Under the pieces are notes generated by a model, which saw nothing but the letters and a program-made list of their open reading frames with translations, ran no database searches and was not told where the DNA came from. From contig CAIYOB010000364.1 of NCBI GenBank assembly GCA_903927685.1, positions 1-13,964 of the forward strand: DNA of 13,964 nucleotides, in the 5' to 3' direction. Position 1 is the first letter of the stretch, and each line of letters starts with the position of its first letter. Shown here piece after piece: positions 8,186-13,964 of the stretch. Both the position numbers and the translations under genes were made by a program. This DNA comes from an uncultured Planctomycetaceae bacterium (lineage in GTDB: Bacteria > Planctomycetota > Planctomycetia > Pirellulales > Pirellulaceae).

Positions 8186-11100
8186 ATGCCGAGTTTTCGA
8201 CTTGTTCCCGGAATCGCCGGCCTGCTCGCGCTGGCCGCCGGCCAGTTCGTCGCCGGGCCGCCGCAGGCTTCGGCCGATCCCCCGGCGCCGGCGCCATCCT
8301 GGACAGCCGACAATGGCAACGGGACGTATTCCAATCCGTTGTTCTACGAAGAGTTCGAGGACCCCGACATCATCCGCGTCGGCGAGGACTACTACCTGGC
8401 CGGCACGACGATGCACATGAACCCGGGACTGGTCGTGATGCACTCCCGGGACCTGGTGAACTGGAAGCTGGCCAGCTACTGCATCGATCGTCTGGACCTC
8501 GGACCCCGGTTCCGCCTCGAAGGCGGAACGGTCTACGGCCAGGGCATCTGGGCGCCCTGCATCCGCTACCATGACGGCACGTTTTACATTTTCTCCAATG
8601 TCAACGGCGTGGGCACGCAGGTTTTCCGTTCGCCGTCCCCCCACGGCCCCTGGGCACGCAACCAGCTGCCCGGCATGCACGACCTGTCCGTCCTGTTCGA
8701 CGATGATGGCAAGGTCTACGCCATTTACGGCGCCGGCCGCCCCACGATCGTCGAACTGAACCAGGAACTGACCGAAGTCCTCCCCAATAGCCGCCGTCCG
8801 ATGGACGCCCCCGGCCTGGGCGAAGGCCATCACCTGTACAAGATCAAAGGCCAGTACTACGACGTGTCCGCCATCCCCGGCGGGCATACCGACCAGGTGG
8901 TCGCCCGGGCCGCCTCGCTCGACGGCCCCTGGCAGGTCGAACGCATGGTGCAGAGCGAGTCCTTGGGAGTGCCCACGCAGAATGGCCTCCGCGCCAGCGG
9001 CCGCGGGGACGAGCGGACCTTCACCATCACGCCCAGCGATCCGAATGCCGGCGGCGGACTCACGCTGCATCAGGGCGGCATCGTCGACACTCCCTCCGGC
9101 CAGTGGTGGAGCGTCATCATGCAGGACCACGGCAGCATCGGCCGCCTGGTCGCCCTGGTCCCGGTCACCTGGGACAACGAGTTCCCGCTCATCGGCCTGC
9201 CAGGCAATCTCCGCAAAGCGCCCAATACCTGGGTCAAGCCTGACACGGGGCACCTGCAGAAGCCCCAGCCGGCCTTTGTCCGCAGCGACCACTTCGACGC
9301 TTCGCAACTCAACCCTGTCTGGCAGTGGAATCACGTTCCCGACGACACACGCTGGTCGCTGAGCGACAAGCCCGGCGTGCTCCGACTGCATTCCCTGCCC
9401 GCCGCCGACTTCTGGATGGCCCGCAACAGCCTCACCCAACGGCCGTTGGGACCCGAGTGCGTGGCGACGGTCGAACTCGACGCCTCCGGTCTGGCAGCGG
9501 GCGACACGGCCGGCTTGGCGCTGCTCAATTCGCCGTACGCCTGGATCGGTCTGGTCAAGACGGCCGATGGCGTCACGCTGCAGACCTTCGACCAGACCAA
9601 CCGCCGGACCGCCACTGCCGCGGCGGCCCCGACGCGTGTCTGGCTGCGCGTGGCCTGCAACTTCGACGCCGAACAAGCCGTCTTCGGTTGGAGCCCCGAC
9701 GGCCAGGCGTTCGCCCCCTTGGGCGAGCCGTTCAGCATGGTGTTCCAGCTGACCACGTTTCAGGGCGTCCGCTTGGCCTTGTTCAACTACAACACGGCCG
9801 GCCAGCCCGGCGGCTTTGCGGACTTTGACAATTTCATCCTGGACGAACCGCGGGCGGCGGGGATCGAACGGATGATCCCTGTGGGCAAGACCATCACGCT
9901 CGCCAGCGGCGCCGACGGCAGTCTCTTGACCGCCGGCAGCCAGGACGCGTCGCTCGTCAACGTCCCGGCCGATTCGCCTCTCGCCGCCACGCCCGCCGTT
10001 CGCTTCCAGGTCCTCGATCTGGGCCGGGGACGCGTGGCGTTCCGGGCAAACGACGGCCGGCTCGTTTCCGTCCGCGATGGCGGCGTGGTCCTGAAGGATG
10101 CAGCCGGCGCCGCGCCGGGCCAAGCCGAGTCGTTTCAGTGGATCAACCTGATGCGTGGCGACACGATGTTCATGTCCCTGGTTGATCATCGCTACTTGGC
10201 CACCCAGCCCCACCGTCCCGGGCCGGTCAGCGTCTCCGCCACCGGCCCGCGTCCCGATCGCCAGGGCGGGGCATGCTTCCGCTGGCGCGAGGTCGCGGCG
10301 GGCTCCGCGGGCCAGCCGGCCGGCGAAGCGCCGGCCGCGGATCCGGCCGCCGCCGCAAGTCTCCGGCAAGCGGCCCAAGGCCTGTTTGACATCGGCGTCG
10401 GCATCCACGACGGCATCGCGGGCCGAGTCGCCGATCATCGCCTGCTGCTGGCGCAATTCAATGCCGTCACGCCGGAGAACTGCATGAAGCCGGCGAAGAT
10501 CCAAGCGGCGGAAGGTCAGTGGGATTTCGCCCAGGCGGATGGCTTTGTGGACTTCGCGGCCCAACACGGCTTGCAGATCGTCGGCCATTGCCTGGTCTGG
10601 GCCAAAGATGACCGCACCCCCGCCTGGTTCTACCGCGACGGCGACGGGCCTGCCAGCCGCGAATTGCTGTTGGAACGGATGCGGCGGCACATCGAGACCG
10701 AAGTGACTCGCTATCGCGGCCGCATCGCCACTTGGGACGTGGTCAACGAAGCGTTGGATGACGGCGCCGAGTACCTGCGAGTCTCCGGCTGGTCGAAGGC
10801 CTGCGGCGAGGAGTTCATCGCCAAGGCATTTGAATATGCCCATGCGGCGGACCCCGCCGCGTTGCTCGTCTACAACGACTACAACAACGAACTGCCGGCC
10901 AAACGCGAGAAGCAGATCCGGCTGCTCCGTTCGCTGCTCGACCAGAAAGTCCCCGTCCACGCCGTCGGCTTGCAGGGCCACTACGAAATCGACCGCGTGC
11001 CGTTCCAGGACATCGAGGACACGCTCCAGGCCATGCGTCAGCTGGGGATCAAGGTGGTGATCTCCGAGCTGGACATCGACATCATCCCGCGGGGCAAGTG

Positions 11101-11392
11101 GTGGGCGGACGGCGGCAAGTACCGTGAGGAGTTGGCCCAACTGGACCCCTACCGCGACGGCTGCCCGCCGGAAGTCCTGCAGCGGCAAGCGGATCAATAC
11201 GCCCAGTTATTCCGCCTCTTCCGCCGCTACTCCGACACGATCGCGCGGATCTCGTTCTGGAACCTCCACGACGGCCAAAGCTGGCTGAACGATTTCCCCT
11301 GGAAGCGGGCCAATCACCCGCTGCTGTTTGACCGCCAAGGCCACCCCAAACCCGCATTCACCGCGGTCCTGTCGGCGTTGAAAGAACCGTGA
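8186..11392 (+). CDS. Secreted GH43 / beta-sandwich / beta-trefoil-like / GH10 fusion (xylan-degrading)
   Basis: A 1068-residue exported enzyme with two glycoside hydrolases. Signal peptide about 1-30. GH43 five-blade propeller (about 45-355), in a family of beta-xylosidases and arabinofuranosidases; likely triad D59 ('EDPDII'), D166 ('MHDLSVLFDDDG') and E213 ('GEGHHLYK'). A concanavalin-like beta-sandwich (about 365-556), typical of larger GH43 enzymes, ends in 'ADFDNFILDEP'. A repetitive beta-rich segment (about 565-703) resembles a fascin/ricin-type beta-trefoil and may bind sugar. After an Ala/Pro/Gly linker (about 704-724) comes GH10 endo-xylanase (about 725-1065), with acid/base E855 ('DVVNEAL') and nucleophile E961 ('ISELDI'). 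The GH10 block usually written GHTLVWH is 'GHCLVWAKDDRTPAW', so one conserved active-site histidine is replaced. All catalytic carboxylates are kept. Next to the double esterase, it suggests cooperative xylan breakdown. The trefoil call is the least certain. Confidence 0.93.
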   Translation: MPSFRLVPGIAGLLALAAGQFVAGPPQASADPPAPAPSWTADNGNGTYSNPLFYEEFEDPDIIRVGEDYYLAGTTMHMNPGLVVMHSRDLVNWKLASYCIDRLDLGPRFRLEGGTVYGQGIWAPCIRYHDGTFYIFSNVNGVGTQVFRSPSPHGPWARNQLPGMHDLSVLFDDDGKVYAIYGAGRPTIVELNQELTEVLPNSRRPMDAPGLGEGHHLYKIKGQYYDVSAIPGGHTDQVVARAASLDGPWQVERMVQSESLGVPTQNGLRASGRGDERTFTITPSDPNAGGGLTLHQGGIVDTPSGQWWSVIMQDHGSIGRLVALVPVTWDNEFPLIGLPGNLRKAPNTWVKPDTGHLQKPQPAFVRSDHFDASQLNPVWQWNHVPDDTRWSLSDKPGVLRLHSLPAADFWMARNSLTQRPLGPECVATVELDASGLAAGDTAGLALLNSPYAWIGLVKTADGVTLQTFDQTNRRTATAAAAPTRVWLRVACNFDAEQAVFGWSPDGQAFAPLGEPFSMVFQLTTFQGVRLALFNYNTAGQPGGFADFDNFILDEPRAAGIERMIPVGKTITLASGADGSLLTAGSQDASLVNVPADSPLAATPAVRFQVLDLGRGRVAFRANDGRLVSVRDGGVVLKDAAGAAPGQAESFQWINLMRGDTMFMSLVDHRYLATQPHRPGPVSVSATGPRPDRQGGACFRWREVAAGSAGQPAGEAPAADPAAAASLRQAAQGLFDIGVGIHDGIAGRVADHRLLLAQFNAVTPENCMKPAKIQAAEGQWDFAQADGFVDFAAQHGLQIVGHCLVWAKDDRTPAWFYRDGDGPASRELLLERMRRHIETEVTRYRGRIATWDVVNEALDDGAEYLRVSGWSKACGEEFIAKAFEYAHAADPAALLVYNDYNNELPAKREKQIRLLRSLLDQKVPVHAVGLQGHYEIDRVPFQDIEDTLQAMRQLGIKVVISELDIDIIPRGKWWADGGKYREELAQLDPYRDGCPPEVLQRQADQYAQLFRLFRRYSDTIARISFWNLHDGQSWLNDFPWKRANHPLLFDRQGHPKPAFTAVLSALKEP

Positions 11393-11459
11393 AAGACCAA
11401 TGCCGTGCCGATCGAGTTCAGCAGCACAGGCGTGAAGGAAAGGAAACGAGTGCCCAGCC

Positions 11460-12281
11460 ATGCCTCAGTTCACTCCCACTCAAGGCCGCTATTTGGCGTT
11501 CATTCACGCGTACACATCGTTGCACGGCTGTCCGCCGGCCGAGTCCGAGATCGGCAGGGCGCTGCTGGTTTCGCCGCCTTCGGTCAATCAGATGATCGTG
11601 ACGTTGGAGAAGAAGGGGCTCATCCTGCGACAGCCGGGCGTCCCGCGGTCGATTCGCATCCTCGTGCCGGAGGCGGAGATTCCGCCCTGGAGCGGGAAAC
11701 GGGGTGCGGCCCAGAAAGCGGCACAGTCCGCCACGCCCACGGCCGCGGGCGGTTGGGTGCCTGCGGCATCGGCCGTCCCGCCGGCGACGTTGTATGTGCT
11801 CAAAGTCTTCCTGTGCGGCGGGCCGATTGAGCCCCAGTTCGAAAACAGGGAGATCAGTCGCGCGCTCGAAATCCGTGGTGACCAGACCCTGGATCAACTG
11901 CACCATGCGATCTTTCAAGCCTATGATCGCACCGAGCAGCACGCGTACGAGTTCCAGTTGGGACGCCGGCCTCACGACCCGGAAGGACCCGACTATGGGA
12001 TCGCCGCGGCGAGCGGAAAGAAGAAAGCCACGGGCGGCGATGCCCGCACGACGACGTTGGATCAATTGGGTTTGAAGCAATACCGAACCTTCGGCTATTG
12101 GTTCGACTTTGGCGACAACTGGTACCATCAAGTGCAAGTGGAGAAGATCGAGTCGGCCATCCCGACTGTCACCTATCCGCGCGTGCGACGCCGCGTGGGG
12201 AAATCGCCGCCGCAGTACCCCGCATCGTCCGACGCAGCCGGGGAGGGAAAACGGCGAGCCAGACAGTCGCCAAGACGCTGA
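11460..12281 (+). CDS. LexA-type winged-helix domain fused to pRiA4b ORF-3-like domain
   Basis: A 273-residue cytoplasmic protein. Residues 5-70 ('TPTQGRYLAFIHAYTSLHG', then 'CPPAESEIGRALLVSPPSVN', then 'LEKKGLILRQPGVPRSIRIL') match the LexA N-terminal winged helix, but no S24 self-cleavage domain follows. After a linker (71-110) comes a plasmid pRiA4b ORF-3-like domain (about 111-255): 'YVLKVFLCGGPIEPQFENRE', 'LDQLHHAIFQAYDRTEQHAYEF' and the hallmark 'FDFGDNWYHQVQVE' at 215-228, closing with 'VGKSPPQYP'. The function of that domain is not established; it is often carried on mobile elements. The tail is basic (KRRARQSPRR). The ATG at 11460 begins the LexA fold; purine-rich AAAGGAAACGAG lies 10-22 nt upstream. 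It is 67 nt after the GH43-GH10 gene on the same strand. A sequence-specific regulator is plausible, target unknown. Confidence 0.85.
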   Translation: MPQFTPTQGRYLAFIHAYTSLHGCPPAESEIGRALLVSPPSVNQMIVTLEKKGLILRQPGVPRSIRILVPEAEIPPWSGKRGAAQKAAQSATPTAAGGWVPAASAVPPATLYVLKVFLCGGPIEPQFENREISRALEIRGDQTLDQLHHAIFQAYDRTEQHAYEFQLGRRPHDPEGPDYGIAAASGKKKATGGDARTTTLDQLGLKQYRTFGYWFDFGDNWYHQVQVEKIESAIPTVTYPRVRRRVGKSPPQYPASSDAAGEGKRRARQSPRR

Positions 12282-12553
12282 GAACCTCTGGAACCTCCTT
12301 GACGACCCAACATACTCGCCCGGTTTCTTCCCACGAGTGCCACACCAATTGCGGATGGTAGCGCGCCCTTGCTCCTGACATCAGGCGAGGCAAGAACACC
12401 CACGTCGCAGGACACGTTACCAGCGGATTCGCTCCCAGGCCCGAGCACACCGTGTCGCCCCCAGCCGATCTCGCATCGTCCGACGAATCGCCCCAACTTG
12501 CGGAGTAATTACCACAGGCATGAGCAGAGGCCGACCCCGTTATTGTATTGAAA

Positions 12554-12600
12554 GCGTCAGCGAGGAATACGCCCGGAAACCGATTCATCCTCGCTCACGC
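12554..12600. repeat. Long imperfect inverted repeat, possible dispersed planctomycete element
   Basis: GCGTCAGCGAGGA (12554-12566) pairs with TCCTCGCTCACGC (12588-12600) at 12 of 13 positions around a 21-nt loop that itself has a CGG-AAA-CCG mini-stem. No T-tract follows, so a simple terminator is unlikely. Confidence 0.6.
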
Positions 12601-12612
12601 GTCGGGTTACGA

Positions 12613-12631
12613 TCAGCGGCTTTGCCGCTGA
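12613..12631. terminator. Perfect 8-bp hairpin with 3-nt loop
   Basis: TCAGCGGC and GCCGCTGA are exact complements around TTT. It lies 13 nt after the previous inverted repeat and over 300 nt past the LexA/pRiA4b stop. It lacks a T-tract, so it may be part of a repeat element rather than a terminator. Confidence 0.35.
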
Positions 12632-12658
12632 GCCTCGTGCCATTCGGAGCTGATCCTC

Positions 12659-12686
12659 TTGATTCACCCGTCTGGCCTGCTAGACT
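12659..12686 (+). promoter_or_regulatory. Candidate promoter for the DUF2961 gene
   Basis: TTGATT (12659-12664) and TAGACT (12681-12686) are 16 nt apart, each matching the sigma-70 consensus at four of six positions, with a TGC extended -10 just before the -10 box. The start codon is 46 nt further on. Confidence 0.4.
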
Positions 12687-12732
12687 CGCCGGCTTACCGT
12701 GCCCATGCCCTTTCCCCAAGGAGATCGCTGCG

Positions 12733-13964
12733 ATGAATTGGACCCGTTTGGCCCTGGCCTGTGTTTGGAGCGCCCTCGTCGGTTGTGCCGATTGGGCCCC
12801 GGCCGCCCAACCGGTCGGACTCGAGTCGCTGTTGCGGGAGATGATCCACCGCGATCATCTCGCGCAGTTTCCCGACCCGGCCTATACGTGCCGGCAGTTC
12901 AGCAGCTACGACCGCGAGACCGTGGCCCCCGATCAGCCCGGCTGGTTCGCCAACTGGGACCGCAGCCAGTTCGTCCGTGTCGAGGAAACGCAAGGTCGCA
13001 AGGAATGGGTGATGATGGATGCCCAAGGTCCGGGCGCGGTGGTGCATATCTGGGGCACGTGGCACGGCCCCGGCGGGGGTCCGTTCAGCAACGGGATGAT
13101 GCGTGTGTACCTGGACGGCAATCCGCAGCCGGCCATCGCGGGGCCGGTGGCCGACCTGATCAGTGGCGGAGCGCTGGTGCCGGCGCCGTTCAGCGAGTCC
13201 GTCTCGCCGCAAACGGCCTATGAGCGCCGCGGCCATAACCTGTACCTGCCGATCCCGTATGCCAAGAGTTGCAAGATCACGTACGAAAGCGACAAGCTGA
13301 CGGACATTGGCGGCAAGCAGGGCGACGCGCTGTACTACCAGATCAACTACCGCACGTATGCGCCGGGGACCGAGGTCGTGACGTTCGACCGCGGGCAACT
13401 GGCGCCGGTCCAGTCGCTGCTGCAGGCGGCTGGCAAACGGCTGGTCGAATCCGGGCTCCAGGACGACGCGGACCTGCAAGCGACCGACTTTCACGGCCTG
13501 CTCGAACCCGGCCAGCGGCGGTCGTGCGAACTCAAGGGGCCGAGGGCGATCCGCCGCTTGGTTTGTCGGCTGGAGGCCGACCAGTTGCCGCAGGCCCTGC
13601 GGTCCACCGTGCTGGAACTGGCCTTTGACGGCCAGCCGTCTGTCTGGTGCCCACTGGGCGATTTCTTTGGCATCGGCTACCAGGTTCACGCCTATCGCAC
13701 CTATTACAGCGAGGCCTCCGCGGACGGCTTGTTGACCAGCTATTGGGTCATGCCCTTCGAGCGCTCGTGCCGGATTACGGTGCACAATCTGGGCCAGCAA
13801 CCGGTCACGTTGGCCGTCGCCAAGGCCGACACGTCGCTATGGAACTGGGATGATCGCTCGCTGCATTTCCACACGACCTGGCGTCAATACACCAAGCTGG
13901 ATACCGGCCCGAACAAGGATCAGACCGGCAACGGAGCCTTTGATGTCAACTATGTCCAGGTGCA
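12733..13964 (+). CDS. Secreted DUF2961 (GH172-type) protein, 3' end outside window
   Basis: The first 410 residues are visible. An export signal covers about 1-27; 'LVGC' ending at C18 fits a lipobox, but 'APAAQ' could instead be a signal peptidase I site. The rest matches DUF2961: 'RQFSSYDR' at 54-61, 'AQGPGAVVHIWGTW' at 97-110, 'MMRVYLDGNPQPAI' at 122-135, 'PLGDFFGIG' at 307-315 and 'SYWVMPFERSCRITVHNLG' at 336-354. Some DUF2961 proteins form glycoside hydrolase family GH172, acting on alpha-fructofuranosidic or alpha-arabinofuranosidic links; many others are untested. The ATG at 12733 has AAGGAG nine nt upstream. A polysaccharide role would suit the neighbouring xylan enzymes, but a 451-nt gap and its own promoter argue against a shared operon. 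Family is confident; substrate is open. Confidence 0.9.
   Translation, partial: MNWTRLALACVWSALVGCADWAPAAQPVGLESLLREMIHRDHLAQFPDPAYTCRQFSSYDRETVAPDQPGWFANWDRSQFVRVEETQGRKEWVMMDAQGPGAVVHIWGTWHGPGGGPFSNGMMRVYLDGNPQPAIAGPVADLISGGALVPAPFSESVSPQTAYERRGHNLYLPIPYAKSCKITYESDKLTDIGGKQGDALYYQINYRTYAPGTEVVTFDRGQLAPVQSLLQAAGKRLVESGLQDDADLQATDFHGLLEPGQRRSCELKGPRAIRRLVCRLEADQLPQALRSTVLELAFDGQPSVWCPLGDFFGIGYQVHAYRTYYSEASADGLLTSYWVMPFERSCRITVHNLGQQPVTLAVAKADTSLWNWDDRSLHFHTTWRQYTKLDTGPNKDQTGNGAFDVNYVQV

Larger units (their letters stand above)
12282..12732. other. Gene-free stretch of 451 nt
   Basis: No gene is supported. A leftward frame (12588-12169) begins here but runs antisense into the preceding gene and has a composition of shadow type. 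The right part contains two adjacent hairpins and a candidate promoter, listed separately. The segment around 12555-12612 resembles an intergenic repeat I associate with Pirellulales genomes; this is memory, not a search. Confidence 0.5.

Noticed and set aside
12169..12588. Leftward 139-codon frame starting in the gap before the DUF2961 gene
   Set aside because: Its second half is antisense to the LexA/pRiA4b gene, and its start falls inside the inverted repeat. More likely repeat sequence read through than a gene.

Overview
The window looks like part of a Planctomycetota chromosome, most likely a Pirellulales-type genome. This rests on high GC, a secreted formylglycine-type sulfatase, secreted multidomain polysaccharide-degrading enzymes, a DUF2961 protein, a small membrane protein with the planctomycete-style N-terminus 'NPYSSP', and short palindromic repeats between genes. 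The assignment is inferred from gene content and style; there is no marker gene.

Layout. (1) Positions 1-1391 read as worn defence/toxin-antitoxin debris. There is a PD-(D/E)XK nuclease-like gene cut by the left edge, a VapB-type antitoxin without a visible VapC, and a frameshifted fragment of a type I restriction-modification methylase (hsdM). (2) Positions 1392-2909 encode an SLC13/DASS Na+-coupled anion transporter. It converges on a leftward cluster (5688-2980) of a four-helix membrane protein, a DUF2809 membrane protein and a sulfatase; the last two genes overlap by 8 nt. (3) Positions 5945-11392 hold the core of the window: two secreted enzymes on the + strand. One carries two CE1-type esterase domains, the other is a 1068-residue GH43 / beta-sandwich / beta-trefoil-like / GH10 fusion. 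Together they look like a compact xylan-deconstruction pair (backbone cutting, side-chain or xyloside removal, ester removal). (4) Positions 11460-12281 encode a LexA-type winged-helix domain fused to a pRiA4b ORF-3-like domain. (5) After a 451-nt gene-free stretch with two hairpin elements and a plausible promoter, a secreted DUF2961 (GH172-type) protein runs off the right edge.

No rRNA, tRNA, CRISPR array, transposase or replication origin was seen. The points most worth following up are the GH43-GH10 fusion beside the double esterase, a 25-nt repeat upstream of both of these genes (one copy being an arm of a 68-nt hairpin), the LexA/pRiA4b fusion, a tandem C-terminal repeat on the sulfatase, and the hsdM relic beside an orphan vapB. 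I do not see a clearly new biological system. The xylan pair is a new-looking arrangement of known parts.
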